DNA of 64,000 nt from Sulfuriferula plumbiphila (GCF_009938015.1 NZ_AP021884.1:1599501-1663500); one strand, 5' to 3'; shown: positions 29,271 through 39,007, counted from the first letter of the stretch. The notes: generated from the sequence alone by a model not told the origin. A program made the numbers and translations.

Positions 29271-31151
29271 ATGAACAATAAATCCGATAAATCACGCCTG
29301 GCTGGGCTATCTCTCGCCGCCATCGGTGTTGTCTACGGGGATATCGGCACCAGTCCCCTTTATACCTTGAATACGATTTTCACGGGGGGGCTACACCCGG
29401 TTCCTTTGAATCCGGAGAATATCCTGGGCATTCTGTCGCTGATTTTCTGGTCCTTGATGATTGTCGTTTCTTTCAAATACGTCGCTTTTATCATGCGTGC
29501 GGATAACCGGGGCGAAGGCGGTATCATGGCATTAATGGTCCTGGCCCTGCGCAAGCTTGAAGACAATGGAAAGACGCATGCCATCGTCATGCTGCTGGGG
29601 ATTTTTGGTGCAGCACTGTTTTACGGCGATGGCATTATCACTCCGGCCATTTCCGTGTTGTCCGCCGTAGAAGGACTGCAAATCGCCAGCCCGGCCTTCA
29701 AAACCTTTGTCATCCCTATTACGGTTGCGGTTCTGTGGGCGCTGTTCATTTTCCAGCGCAAAGGCTCTGCCCGCGTGGGGGCGCTGTTTGGGCCGATCAT
29801 GTGCGCGTGGTTTGGGATATTGGCAGTGCTTGGTGTATTGAGCATTGTGGCCGAACCGCATGTTCTGGGTGCCCTGAATCCGCTCCACGGTATCGTTTTT
29901 CTGATGGCTTCCCCGTGGATGGGCTTTCTGGCACTGGGCGGGGTGGTATTGGCCTTGACCGGTGCGGAAGCCTTATATGCCGACATGGGCCATTTTGGGC
30001 GGCACCCGATCCAGCTTGCCTGGTTTGGCCTGGTGCTACCCGCCCTGGTGCTCAACTACTTCGGGCAGGGCGCGTTGCTCATGCATAACCCCAAAGCCAT
30101 CGCCAATCCCTTTTATCTGCTGGCCCCGGGTTGGGCGCTGTACCCATTGGTCATATTGTCGACTGTGGCCACGGTGATCGCCTCACAAGCGGTGATTTCC
30201 GGTGCGTTCTCGATGACGCGTCAGGCCATGCAACTCGGCTACTCCCCGCGCATGGAGATGCAGCAGACCTCGGAACAGGAAATTGGGCAGATTTATCTGC
30301 CCGGCATTAACTGGACGCTGATGCTTGCCGTGATGGTGCTGATCCTGGGCTTTCGCACCTCAACCAGTCTGGCTGCGGCTTATGGCATCGCTGTCACGGG
30401 CACGATGGCGATCACCTCCATTCTTGCTTTTATCGTGGTGCGCAAACTGTGGGGATGGGGGTGGATAAGAGGCGGGTTGCTGATCACCTTTCTGCTGACC
30501 ATCGACCTCGCCTTTTTTAGTGCCAACGCCATCAAAATAGAGGAAGGCGGCTGGCTTCCCCTGGTATTCGGGTTAGGCGTATTTCTGCTGATGACTACCT
30601 GGAAGCGCGGACGCCAGCTGCTGCGTGAAAGGCTGCAGCGCGATGCGCTGGATCTGGTGCCGTTTGCCGGAACCATGGGTCCTGCTTCGGTCACACGTGT
30701 TGCAGGAACGGCGGTGTTTTTGACAGCACACCCGGATGGTGTGCCGCATGCACTGCTGCATAACATGAAGCACAACAAAGTGCTGCATGAGCATGTAGTC
30801 GTGCTCTGCGTTCGAATGCTGGATATCCCGCATGTTCTGGATGAGGAGCGGATCGAACATCAGGCGCTGCCAAACAATTTTCATCGTCTTATCGTTCGGT
30901 TTGGCTTCAAGGATGAGCCTGATATTCCGAAGGCGCTTGAGCTGGCTGCACGGCAAGGTCTGCCTTTGGACCCGATGGAAACCTCATTTTTCATTGGGCG
31001 TGAAACACTGATTCCGAAGATGGGCTCGGACATGCCGGTATGGAGAGAAAAACTTTTCATCGCCATGTATCGCAATGCAGGCAGCGTAGTCGGTTTCTTT
31101 AAAATCCCGCCGAACAGTGTTGTGGAACTGGGCACGCAGGTGATCCTGTAG
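29271..31151 (+). CDS. kup: Kup/Trk-type low-affinity potassium uptake protein
   Basis: H+-coupled K+ importer, 626 aa. The start region has LAGLSLAAIGVVYGDIGTSP, the most conserved segment of the family, followed by a long membrane domain of about 12 helices. FGRHPIQLAWFGLVLPALVL and AFSMTRQAMQLGYSPRM are further Kup motifs. The last about 175 residues are a cytoplasmic domain with TETSFF-like sequence (METSFFIGRETL). It stands alone as a single-gene unit. Confidence 0.96.
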   Translation: MNNKSDKSRLAGLSLAAIGVVYGDIGTSPLYTLNTIFTGGLHPVPLNPENILGILSLIFWSLMIVVSFKYVAFIMRADNRGEGGIMALMVLALRKLEDNGKTHAIVMLLGIFGAALFYGDGIITPAISVLSAVEGLQIASPAFKTFVIPITVAVLWALFIFQRKGSARVGALFGPIMCAWFGILAVLGVLSIVAEPHVLGALNPLHGIVFLMASPWMGFLALGGVVLALTGAEALYADMGHFGRHPIQLAWFGLVLPALVLNYFGQGALLMHNPKAIANPFYLLAPGWALYPLVILSTVATVIASQAVISGAFSMTRQAMQLGYSPRMEMQQTSEQEIGQIYLPGINWTLMLAVMVLILGFRTSTSLAAAYGIAVTGTMAITSILAFIVVRKLWGWGWIRGGLLITFLLTIDLAFFSANAIKIEEGGWLPLVFGLGVFLLMTTWKRGRQLLRERLQRDALDLVPFAGTMGPASVTRVAGTAVFLTAHPDGVPHALLHNMKHNKVLHEHVVVLCVRMLDIPHVLDEERIEHQALPNNFHRLIVRFGFKDEPDIPKALELAARQGLPLDPMETSFFIGRETLIPKMGSDMPVWREKLFIAMYRNAGSVVGFFKIPPNSVVELGTQVIL

Positions 31152-31240
31152 GCGATGACCGGTCCCGGCTGGCCGGGAAATGAATCTTGCCGTCCGTGCC
31201 AGTCTGACCCAGACACCGACTCTCTTTAGTTCGTAACATC

Positions 31241-31423
31241 CAGCATTTCAATGCAGGGCGTGAACCTGAACGCCTTGTCCTCAAGTACCGCACCATGCGG
31301 TCGGGCCATTTCGTCTTCCTGCGCGCTACCTGCCACCCGTTCTACGACCGCTTGCCGCGTGCCCGGGTTCTGGACCGGGCGCCGGTCACCTGGATCTGCG
31401 GCGACCTGCACATCACTGAGTGA
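31241..31423 (+). pseudogene. DUF2252 protein fragment
   Basis: An open stretch reading HFNAGREPERLVLKYRTM, then FLRATCHPFYDRL and APVTWICGDLHITE before a stop. This matches the N-terminal signature of DUF2252 proteins (KYxxM, FLRGTCH, WICGDLHLENFG). The remaining roughly 300 residues are missing, so it is a truncated relic. It lies between kup and the SenA-like gene, a spot with other signs of deletion. Confidence 0.65.
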
Positions 31424-31481
31424 TCCGGGGCTCATTTTCCGATCAGTCAGTCCGCCGGGTGAGCAAAGTCCGGATTTTTGC

Positions 31482-32702
31482 TCAGCAAGTTTTAAGGCAA
31501 CTCCGGAATCCAGCAAAGATGTCGCTGCGCTCGGGCAGGCAGAAATTTCGATACTGCGGATGATGCATGCGCGGGTGGGTTGCGAAACTACCTCCCCGCA
31601 GGCAGTAGTGGCTCTCAAACCACGGAACAGAATAATCTCGGTAAGGGTCTGGGCTAAATCCATGGTAAGGCATGAAGGCGTTGTTCATCCATTCCCATAC
31701 CAGACCGCCCCATTGAATGGCGTCCTGCCGCGCAGCAGCTTCCCATAGCGCATCCGTAGGCAAACTGCGTTCTGCCCACCGGCAGTAAGCCTGTGCCTCA
31801 TAGGCGTTGACATGCATGATCGGCATATCCGCCGGCAAGGGCAGCCATTGATCGAACCAGCGGCATTGCCACCCGTCTGCCGTCTTGCGCCAGCGTTCTG
31901 GGTGCGATCGCGCTACGCTGCTGCGCCAGCGTCCTGCGAGCCCGGGCCAGAAATCCGGTGCATCGTAACCACCGGCTTCCACAAAATCCAAAAATGCGCC
32001 GCATGAGATGGGCGTGGCATCCATTTGCAGTGCGGGGATCGCGACCTCATGCGCCCATTTCTCATTGTCGAAGTAGAACCCGTTACCGTCCGGCTCCTGT
32101 CCGACACGTGCCTGACCGGCCGCTATTGTCACTTGCGCGGCCTCTATTGGCACGCTGGGCAATAACATTCCCGAAGGAGGAGGAAAACGCAAATGGTCGC
32201 GCAAATAGGTGAGCGCTTCCACGTGCATGTCTTCGTGAAACAGGGCTAGCCGATAAAAATACAAATCCGCATCAGAATCGCCGCTGTGCGTCAGGCTCAC
32301 CAGGGTGGCGTCAAGTTGTGCCGCCAGCATGTCATACAGCGCACGACGTTCCGGCAGGCTAACTTTCCAGCGCTCCACGTGCGGAATGATGCTCGAATTG
32401 AAGGTTTGGTCAGGCCCGGCATGGCGTGCAGGCAGCCGGGCCTGCAGCCGGCCATCACCGTCCATCCAATGCGGGCCGCGCAAGGTCCACCATTCCGCAA
32501 ACCAGGCGACATGAGCGATTTCCCACGCCACCGGGTTATAGCTGGCGTGGTACGGCACGCGCCATTCTTCATCGGACAAATCATCCACCCGCGCCAACAA
32601 GTTGCTGCGCGCGTCGCGCATTGCCGTAGCCAATTGCCCCTTGTTATAGTGCCTGGCAAGCAGGCCTTGCTGTTTTGTCTGTAACATATCCACTCTATAC
32701 AT
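31482..32702 (-). CDS. senA: SenA/EgtB-like sulfoxide or selenoneine synthase
   Basis: Iron-dependent enzyme of the EgtB class, 406 aa. An N-terminal DinB-like domain carries the iron site (NPVAWEIAHVAWFAEWW near residue 60 and FHEDMHVEALTYL near residue 160). A C-terminal formylglycine-generating-enzyme fold follows (GGLVWEWMNNAF, then CLRGGSFATHP and FAGFRSC). EgtB joins hercynine to a thiol, whereas SenA joins it to a selenosugar. I favour SenA because the neighbour is a senB remnant, followed by selD and with egtD close by. Without a working SenB its substrate supply is unclear. Its start nearly abuts the opposite-strand senB remnant. Confidence 0.75.
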   Translation of the reverse strand: MYRVDMLQTKQQGLLARHYNKGQLATAMRDARSNLLARVDDLSDEEWRVPYHASYNPVAWEIAHVAWFAEWWTLRGPHWMDGDGRLQARLPARHAGPDQTFNSSIIPHVERWKVSLPERRALYDMLAAQLDATLVSLTHSGDSDADLYFYRLALFHEDMHVEALTYLRDHLRFPPPSGMLLPSVPIEAAQVTIAAGQARVGQEPDGNGFYFDNEKWAHEVAIPALQMDATPISCGAFLDFVEAGGYDAPDFWPGLAGRWRSSVARSHPERWRKTADGWQCRWFDQWLPLPADMPIMHVNAYEAQAYCRWAERSLPTDALWEAAARQDAIQWGGLVWEWMNNAFMPYHGFSPDPYRDYSVPWFESHYCLRGGSFATHPRMHHPQYRNFCLPERSDIFAGFRSCLKTC

Positions 32703-33172
32703 TGTCAGATAACCAATCCACCTGTGCCATTGTCAGCCCGGCATTGGCAAACGCCAATAATGGCAGCTGGCACACCGCATCGCGCTGGCAAGCGTTGCCT
32801 GGCGCGGATGCCGATGTCTCGGTAACGCTGGCATGGGGTGACGAGACCGTCGTGCTGACCGGGACTGAACCTTTACCGCGATAAAAAAATACACTGTGCA
32901 TCGCATTCTCTGGAGGCGGCAACCCACTTGGTCGTGTTGCAGGATCAGGCGTTGCCGGAGCTTGTGCTCAGCCTGTGCGAACAGGCGCGCGTCATCATCC
33001 AGGCCGCCCCCGCTTTCGCTGGCTAGGCTGATGTTGCGCTTTGCATCGGAGCAGGCGTTTGCCGCGCATCTGTTTACCCAATGCGCGGCACGCTCGGCGC
33101 TGTTTGAGCCGAGACGTGAACGGCAGTTAGTGCGACGATTGTTCAACGATGCTAGACTCAGGCAATCAAAAT
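32701..33172 (+). pseudogene. senB: senB (selenosugar synthase) remnant
   Basis: Three separated pieces of a SenB-type glycosyltransferase. The first frame reads CAIVSPALANANNGSWHTASRW, the family N-terminus. It jumps to TVVLTGTE, where an extra A at about 32868 shifts the frame, so that LYRDKK and then LEAATHLVVLQDQALPEL and ARVIIQAAPAFAG appear in the next frame and stop. A third frame gives FAAHLFTQCAARSALFEPRRE, like the SenB C-terminus. About half of the expected 320 codons is missing, so the gene is dead. It lies between the senA-like gene and selD. Confidence 0.72.
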
Positions 33173-33195
33173 TATGCCGGATAAGTGAGCCACCC

Positions 33196-34254
33196 ATGAA
33201 TACCCCAGTCGAAATTCCCGCAATCAAACTCACCGCGTTTTCGCATGGGGGCGGCTGCGGCTGCAAAATCGCGCCCGCCGTGCTCGCTGAAATACTCAGG
33301 AACAGCCAGGGTACGCTCATTCCGGAACAGTTGCTGGTTGGCATTGAGACCTCCGACGACGCTGCGGTCTATCAGCTCAATGACACGCAGGCGCTGATTG
33401 CCACCACGGATTTCTTTATGCCGATCGTGGATGACCCTTTTGATTTTGGGCGGATTGCAGCCACCAACGCTATCTCCGATATTTATGCCATGGGTGGCAA
33501 GCCCATCATGGCCTTGGCGCTGGTGGCCATGCCCGTGAATAAACTCCCTACCGAGATCATCGGAAAAATCATTCAAGGCGGCGAAGCCGCTTGTCGCGAA
33601 GCCGGAATCCCGATTGCGGGAGGGCACACCATTGACTCCGTTGAACCGATTTACGGGCTGGTGGTCATGGGCTTGGTGCATCCCGACCGGGTCAAGAAAA
33701 ATACAGGCGCCAAACCGGGTGACCAACTCATTCTGGGCAAACCTTTGGGCGTCGGCGTGTATTCCGCGGCGTTGAAAAAAGGTCAGCTGGATGCGCAGGG
33801 CTACGCGCAATTTGTGGCCCTGACCACCCAGCTCAACAAGCCGGGTATTGCATTGGCCGAACTCGCCGGCGTGCATGCGTTGACCGACGTCACGGGCTTT
33901 GGTCTGGGCGGACATGCGCTGGAACTGGCGCGTGCCGGCAAAGCGACGGTGGTGATTGATTGGACCAGGGTGCCGCTGCTGCCGAACGTGGAAGCGATGA
34001 TTGGCGCAGGCACCGTGACTGGGGCGTCCGGGCGAAACTGGCTCAGTTATGGACATGAAATTCGGTTATCCCCGACGCTGGGGCAAGTGCAGCAGGACCT
34101 GCTCACGGACCCGCAAACCTCGGGCGGGCTGCTGGTCGCGTGCGCGCCGGAGGCGGTAGACGAAGTGTTGGCGATTTTCGCTGCCGGTGGTTTTGCCAGC
34201 GCCGCCGTCATCGGCGAAGTCCAGGCTGGGGCGGCCCAATTGCTGGTGCGCTAG
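33196..34254 (+). CDS. selD: Selenophosphate synthase SelD/SenC
   Basis: ATP-dependent enzyme making selenophosphate from selenide, 352 aa. The N-terminal active loop is SHGGGCGCKIAPAVL, with cysteine (not selenocysteine) at the catalytic place. ATP-site motifs include TTDFFMPIVDDPFDFGRIAATNAISDIYAMGG and TDVTGFGLGGHALELA. The ATG at 33196 (MNTPVEIPAIK) is the start; upstream in-frame codons are the senB relic. It could serve selenoneine synthesis, tRNA 2-selenouridine or selenocysteine. The position next to senA/senB favours an original role as senC. Confidence 0.93.
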   Translation: MNTPVEIPAIKLTAFSHGGGCGCKIAPAVLAEILRNSQGTLIPEQLLVGIETSDDAAVYQLNDTQALIATTDFFMPIVDDPFDFGRIAATNAISDIYAMGGKPIMALALVAMPVNKLPTEIIGKIIQGGEAACREAGIPIAGGHTIDSVEPIYGLVVMGLVHPDRVKKNTGAKPGDQLILGKPLGVGVYSAALKKGQLDAQGYAQFVALTTQLNKPGIALAELAGVHALTDVTGFGLGGHALELARAGKATVVIDWTRVPLLPNVEAMIGAGTVTGASGRNWLSYGHEIRLSPTLGQVQQDLLTDPQTSGGLLVACAPEAVDEVLAIFAAGGFASAAVIGEVQAGAAQLLVR

Positions 34255-35210
34255 GCGTGAACCGGCGTGGCGTAGATGAGCGCAAAATAGTTCATCGGAT
34301 CGGTCCAGAATTGCCGCACCGCCAGTCCCGCTCGTTGCAGTAAGGCGCACGCCGATTCCGGCGTGTATTTATAGGAATTTTCGGTATGGATGCGCTCGTG
34401 CGCGGCAAACCTACGGCTACCACCCGGCCAGGCAACGCGCACGTCACGCACCGCCTCAAGATGCATTTCAATCCGCGACGCCTGGGTATTGAACAGCGCG
34501 ACATGCCGCCAATCCTCAACCCTGAAATCACTGCCCAAAATACGGTTCACATGCAGCAGCACATTCCGGCTGAATGCGGCAGTGACGCCCAGCGCATCAT
34601 CGTAGGCCGTGACCAGCGTAGCGCTGTTTTTGACCAGGTCCATCCCGATCAACAGGCCATCTTCCGCAGCCATGTTGTGACGCAGACGCTCAAGCAGCAT
34701 CGCAGCCTCGGCATTGGAAAAGTTGCCGATGGAAGAGCCAAGATAAAACAACACACGCCGGCCATCCGCCACTTCTGCGGGCAAATCCAGTTGAGCGGAA
34801 AAATCCGCTCCCACGCCCAGCATGTCGGTATCAGGGTATTGCCGGCCCAGATGTTCCAATGCATCGCGCAGAAATTCCACCGAGATATCGACGGCGACAT
34901 ATTGTGCCGGCTGGAGTACCGGAAACAGCCGTGCGACTTTCTCGCAATTGCCCGCACCCAAATCAATCAGGGTTGCATGCGTGCCGAGGGCGTGCGCAAT
35001 TTCATCGAGGTAGGTTGAAAAAATTTCCGCCTCGACGCGCGGCGGATAATACTCCGGCAAAGCCGTGATCGCCGCAAACAGACGCGATCCGAGCAGGTCA
35101 TAAAAAAACTTGGGCGCAATCCAGGCATCACCTGCGAGCAGGCCAAGCTTCAGCTCGGCGATAACGGCGGCCGCGTTTTCTTCGTATAGTTGAAAAAATC
35201 GAGGAGCCAC
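34251..35210 (-). CDS. egtD: L-histidine N-alpha-methyltransferase EgtD
   Basis: SAM-dependent enzyme that trimethylates histidine to hercynine, the shared precursor of ergothioneine and selenoneine. Length 319 aa. Signature stretches are PKFFYDLLGSRLFAAITALPEYYPPRVE, LIDLGAGNCEKVARLF (SAM site), LGSSIGNFSN, and NSYKYTPE near the C-terminus. It is convergent with selD, overlapping by 4 nt. With the SenA-like gene it makes up the conserved part of a hercynine-based pathway. Confidence 0.93.
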   Translation of the reverse strand: MAPRFFQLYEENAAAVIAELKLGLLAGDAWIAPKFFYDLLGSRLFAAITALPEYYPPRVEAEIFSTYLDEIAHALGTHATLIDLGAGNCEKVARLFPVLQPAQYVAVDISVEFLRDALEHLGRQYPDTDMLGVGADFSAQLDLPAEVADGRRVLFYLGSSIGNFSNAEAAMLLERLRHNMAAEDGLLIGMDLVKNSATLVTAYDDALGVTAAFSRNVLLHVNRILGSDFRVEDWRHVALFNTQASRIEMHLEAVRDVRVAWPGGSRRFAAHERIHTENSYKYTPESACALLQRAGLAVRQFWTDPMNYFALIYATPVHA

Positions 35211-35262
35211 GATTATCGGTTTGCAAGATTAGACGGCATGAGGGTGGTCCGCATTGGATCGT

Positions 35263-36087
35263 CTAGCTCCAATCGTCCCCGCCGCCGTCCATGTTGTCAG
35301 CTACGTTTGAGTTATCGTCCCAGGACGAGTTATCGGCGATGCCAAAGTCTGCGCCTCCCATATTGTCAGAAGAGGAATCCGGGGAGTCTGAAGCAGTCAC
35401 GGCAGAGTTGGTTCCACTTTTATTCCCATCCATGAAATGATGGACAAGCGCTTCGCCAGCAACCATGCCGGCGCCGACGGCCGCGCCTGTAGCGAGACCG
35501 GAAACGATACTGGAGCCAATTCCGCCGCCTGCAGGTGCCATGGGCGTTACGCCGCCCCCCATATAAGGCTGTCCAGTTGGGCCGGGCGTTCCCGCTGGGT
35601 TGGTGCCAGCCATCGGCACGTTATTGCGCGCCGTCATTGCCCGGACCAGCAGGGTGATCAGCACGATGGAACCAATGCCCAGCAGCAGCAGGCCCCAGGG
35701 GAATCCAGCAGCTGTTTCCGCGGGACCACCATTCATCGTTGACTGACTCCGATGGCTGGCGGCGATCCGGGCCTTGAGTTCCTGTACGGCCTGGGGTTTG
35801 GCAAACGGCAGTCCCGGTTCCAGCCGTTCTGCGGTGTTGAGTTCCGCTTCTGCCTTGCCCAATCGCCCTTGCCTTGCCAATATCTCGGCTTCCACAAAGT
35901 GCGCTTTGCCGCTATTAGGATGCTCCTGAATGACTTTTTCCATCATCCCTTGCGCCTCGTCCAGCTTTCCGGCCTGTGCCGCCTGGTAGACCTGGTGGAG
36001 CGTAGGCGCATCTGCGGCGCATGCAGAGCCGCCAAAAGCAGCCACGCAGGCCAACAATACAAATGCGGGAATTGCTTTTCTTAACAT
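35263..36087 (-). CDS. TPR protein with membrane anchor and glycine-rich tail
   Basis: Exported or membrane-anchored 274-aa protein of unknown role. A signal peptide starts at the ATG 36087 (MLRKAIPAFVLL, then GGSACAADAP), preceded by AGGAGG. Residues about 30-115 contain TPR-like helices (AGKLDEAQGMMEKVIQEHPNS, then GRLGKAEAELNTAERLEP). One membrane helix follows (WGLLLLGIGSIVLITLLV), then a Gly/Met/Pro-rich stretch and an acidic Ser/Asp-rich end finishing GGGDDWS. The GG-rich segment and DxWS end resemble proteins annotated as TPR or DUF1542-like, but no function can be assigned. It is convergent with nothing and runs toward egtD. Confidence 0.7.
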   Translation of the reverse strand: MLRKAIPAFVLLACVAAFGGSACAADAPTLHQVYQAAQAGKLDEAQGMMEKVIQEHPNSGKAHFVEAEILARQGRLGKAEAELNTAERLEPGLPFAKPQAVQELKARIAASHRSQSTMNGGPAETAAGFPWGLLLLGIGSIVLITLLVRAMTARNNVPMAGTNPAGTPGPTGQPYMGGGVTPMAPAGGGIGSSIVSGLATGAAVGAGMVAGEALVHHFMDGNKSGTNSAVTASDSPDSSSDNMGGADFGIADNSSWDDNSNVADNMDGGGDDWS

Positions 36088-36683
36088 CGAAATGCCTCCT
36101 GTTGGAACTCCATGCGTATGAGCCTCTTGCAAACCCCTCATCGAAGCTGAATCATGCTTCGATTTGAAGGTTAAAAAAGGGTGGGCGCCGCCTGCGTACA
36201 CAGGCACCATCGGGTTATCGAAACATAATGGAACGCCGGCATGAACTCTACCTTCGGCCACCGTTTATCGCAAGCCTGGTTTGCCATACAGGACGGTTTG
36301 TTTCCAGAGACAGAGCATAACCGGGCGAAACCCGCACCCCGAAGTCGCAGCAACGGATCCGCACGCCTGAAGTCGCCCGCATGGGAGCCCATTTCTCCCC
36401 ATCGCGTGTTCGGCGAGCGGCCGCGGCCATAACCGGTCTGCTTCTGCCACACTAATCAGCCGCTGGCTGCAAGAAAAGCAACATGACCATCCCGCTGCGT
36501 TAAGACATGTTCAGCGGAATCGCCTGTCACTGCTGTCACACAGGGCGGAGGGACTGCCAGGATATTCTGGCCGCGGCTCTTCAGCGTCTGATAAGCTGGT
36601 GCGCCATCATGGACGCCGTCGCCGTCACTTGCTTTGATATTGGCTCTGCGACCTGCATGACCCAATTAAACCGGCTACTTATG

Positions 36684-36720
36684 ATAGTTTATAACTATCA
36701 GTATAATAATATTATTCAAT
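36684..36720 (+). promoter_or_regulatory. OxyR-type binding site upstream of prx-grx
   Basis: Four tetranucleotides with exact 7-nt spacing fit the OxyR pattern ATAG-N7-CTAT-N7-ATAG-N7-CTAT. They are ATAG at 36684, CTAT at 36695, ATAA at 36706 and CAAT at 36717; two are perfect and two have one mismatch. The first half is the palindrome GATAGTTTATAACTATC. It lies about 105-140 bp before the peroxiredoxin-glutaredoxin gene, which OxyR controls in other bacteria. The rest of the long gap 36088-36683 shows no gene I can support. Confidence 0.6.
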
Positions 36721-36823
36721 TATTCCTATTAATTTCTTTTCCCTATCATTGCTGCATGGATGTCGCAGCGTCGCATCCAATCGGTTGTAACACCGAATCA
36801 TTTCACCGCTAAAGGAGTTGAAG

Positions 36824-37576
36824 ATGCAATTCGAGAATCGTGAAGGTCAACGCGTACCCAATGTAACATTCAGGACCCGTGAAGGCAGCCAGTGGAAAGA
36901 TGCCACCACGGATGACATCTTTAAGGGCAAGACTGTCGTGGTATTCTCACTGCCGGGCGCTTATACGCCTACCTGCTCATCCAGTCATGTACCGCGCTAC
37001 AACGAACTGGCGCCCGTCTTCAAAGAAAACGGCGTTGACGAAATCGTCTGCATTTCCGTGAATGATGCATTCGTGATGGAAGCCTGGGGCAAGGATCAGA
37101 ATGCCGAGAACATCCGTTTCATTCCGGACGGTAACGGTGAATTTACCGGGCAAATGGGTTTTCTGGTCGACAAATCTGACATTGGTTTTGGGCAGCGCTC
37201 ATGGCGTTATTCCATGCTGGTCAAGGACGGTGTAATCCAGAAGGAGTTCATCGAGCCGGACAAGCCGGGCGATCCGTTTGAAGTGTCCGATGCCGATACC
37301 ATGCTGCATTATATCAACCCCAATGCCAAGGAACCGGATTTCGTTGCCCTGTTCACGCGCGAAGGCTGCCCGCATTGCATGCGGGCCAAGGAGCTCCTGA
37401 ATGAGCGTGGCATCAAGTACGAAGAAATCAGGACTGGGCAGGGAACGGGCGTTTCTTCCCGCACGCTGCGTGCCACTACGGGCCGCTCCACGGTGCCGCA
37501 GGTATTTATCGGTGGCAAACACATTGGCGGGAGAGAAGACCTGGAACGTCATTTCGGCATTACCCAGTTATCATAA
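36824..37576 (+). CDS. Peroxiredoxin-glutaredoxin fusion (hybrid Prx5)
   Basis: Two-domain peroxidase, 250 aa, that reduces peroxides with glutathione. Residues about 1-160 are a Prx5 domain with the peroxidatic cysteine in [17 protein letters not shown]. Residues about 170-250 are a glutaredoxin with the CPHC active site ([16 protein letters not shown]) and the [14 protein letters not shown] glutathione-binding segment. The start is ATG 36824 after AAGGAG. The next gene encodes glutathione reductase, completing the recycling chain. Confidence 0.94.
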   Translation: MQFENREGQRVPNVTFRTREGSQWKDATTDDIFKGKTVVVFSLPGAYTPTCSSSHVPRYNELAPVFKENGVDEIVCISVNDAFVMEAWGKDQNAENIRFIPDGNGEFTGQMGFLVDKSDIGFGQRSWRYSMLVKDGVIQKEFIEPDKPGDPFEVSDADTMLHYINPNAKEPDFVALFTREGCPHCMRAKELLNERGIKYEEIRTGQGTGVSSRTLRATTGRSTVPQVFIGGKHIGGREDLERHFGITQLS

Positions 37577-37605
37577 AAGGGCGTAAGCCAAGCCAATGTA
37601 AACAC

Positions 37606-37639
37606 CAACCGGATGCCAACATTGAGCGACATCCGGTTG
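37606..37639 (+). promoter_or_regulatory. Hairpin between prx-grx and gor
   Basis: A perfect 10-bp repeat, CAACCGGATG (37606-37615) with CATCCGGTTG (37630-37639), with a 14-nt loop and followed by ACTTTTC. It could stop part of the prx-grx transcript and so set the ratio to gor. The weak T-run makes full termination doubtful. Confidence 0.45.
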
Positions 37640-37660
37640 ACTTTTCTCAGGGAAAACAGC

Positions 37661-39007
37661 ATGACAAAACATTACGATTTGCTGGCCATCGGCGGTGGCA
37701 GTGGCGGCATTGCAACGGTCAATCGCGCTGCGCGTTATGGCGCAAAGTGCGCAGTCATTGAGGGTGGCAGACTGGGGGGAACCTGTGTGAACGTTGGCTG
37801 CGTCCCGAAGAAAATCATGTGGAATACCGCTGCCGTAAACCATGCCCTGGAAAGGGCAGCAGAGTACGGTTTTAGCCTGGGCAAGCATGAATTTCATTGG
37901 CCTGTCTTGAAACAGGCCCGCGATGCCTATATTGAGCGGCTCAATCAACGCTATGGAGTCGGGCTGGCCGATAACAATGTTGAACTTATCCGTGGCTATG
38001 CGCGTTTTGTGGACGCCCATACGGTTGAAGTCAATGGTGCGCAATTCACGGCGGATCATGTCGTGATTGCCACGGGTGGCCGCCCAGTCGTGCCGCAGAT
38101 ACCTGGCGCTGAATGGGGAATTACTTCCGACGGTTTTTTCGAGCTGGAAACACAGCCGCAACGCGTGGCTGTGGTGGGAGCCGGCTACATTGCCGTGGAA
38201 CTGGCAGGCGTACTCAATATGCTGGGTAGCGAAGTATCCCTGTTATTGCGCCGCGCCCATTTCCTCGATAGCTTTGATGCCATGCTGCGGGAAACGCTGA
38301 TGGAAGATATGGTCGAGGCGGGGGTCAATATCCTGACGCATCGCAGCGTGGCTGAGATGCGCCGAGAAGGGGGCGCCTTGACGCTGATTTTTGAACATGG
38401 CGAACAGCTGTCTGGAATCGATAGCGTGATCTGGGCGATTGGACGGGAGCCGAACACCCGGGCATTGAACCTGGGGACCGCAGGTGTTGAAACGGATGCG
38501 CGTGGATATATCCATACGGATGCATTCCAGAATACAAACGTGGCGAATATCTATGCCATTGGCGATATCACTCCGCGCCCGGCATTAACTCCAGTGGCGA
38601 TTGCCGCCGGACGCCGGCTCGGCGACCGCCTCTTTGGCGGCATCTCAGATCGCCATCTGGATTACAGCACTATCCCGACGGTAGTCTTCAGCCACCCGCC
38701 GATCGGCACGGTTGGCTTGACCGAAGCCCAGGCACGTGAAATTCATGGGGATGGGGTCAAGGTGTATCAGACCCGCTTTACACCCATGGTACATGCTTTC
38801 TCCCCGCGTCCGACCAAAACCGCCATGAAACTGATAACTGTCGGCGAACACGAGAAAATTGTCGGGCTGCATGTCATTGGCGACGGCGCCGACGAAATGC
38901 TGCAGGGTTTTGCAGTAGCAATCAAAATGGGGGCCACGAAGAAAGACTTCGACGACACGGTGGCTATCCATCCGACCAGTGCGGAGGAATTCGTCACCAT
39001 GCGGTAG
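37661..39007 (+). CDS. gor: Glutathione-disulfide reductase
   Basis: FAD/NADPH enzyme regenerating glutathione, 448 aa. It starts [18 protein letters not shown] (FAD site). The redox disulfide lies in [17 protein letters not shown] near residue 40. The NADPH motif is [17 protein letters not shown], and the C-terminal active-site histidine is in [14 protein letters not shown]. This combination matches Gor rather than lipoamide or mercuric reductases. It is co-directional with the Prx-Grx gene, probably a shared peroxide-response unit. No gene is seen in the 246 nt that follow. Confidence 0.94.
   Translation: MTKHYDLLAIGGGSGGIATVNRAARYGAKCAVIEGGRLGGTCVNVGCVPKKIMWNTAAVNHALERAAEYGFSLGKHEFHWPVLKQARDAYIERLNQRYGVGLADNNVELIRGYARFVDAHTVEVNGAQFTADHVVIATGGRPVVPQIPGAEWGITSDGFFELETQPQRVAVVGAGYIAVELAGVLNMLGSEVSLLLRRAHFLDSFDAMLRETLMEDMVEAGVNILTHRSVAEMRREGGALTLIFEHGEQLSGIDSVIWAIGREPNTRALNLGTAGVETDARGYIHTDAFQNTNVANIYAIGDITPRPALTPVAIAAGRRLGDRLFGGISDRHLDYSTIPTVVFSHPPIGTVGLTEAQAREIHGDGVKVYQTRFTPMVHAFSPRPTKTAMKLITVGEHEKIVGLHVIGDGADEMLQGFAVAIKMGATKKDFDDTVAIHPTSAEEFVTMR

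Noticed and set aside
29006-29281. 91-codon plus-strand frame before kup
   Set aside because: Overlaps the kup start, no ribosome site and no protein-like features.
32896-33195. 100-codon N-terminal extension of SelD
   Set aside because: It is senB debris in another frame; SelD homologues begin near MNTPVEIPAIK.
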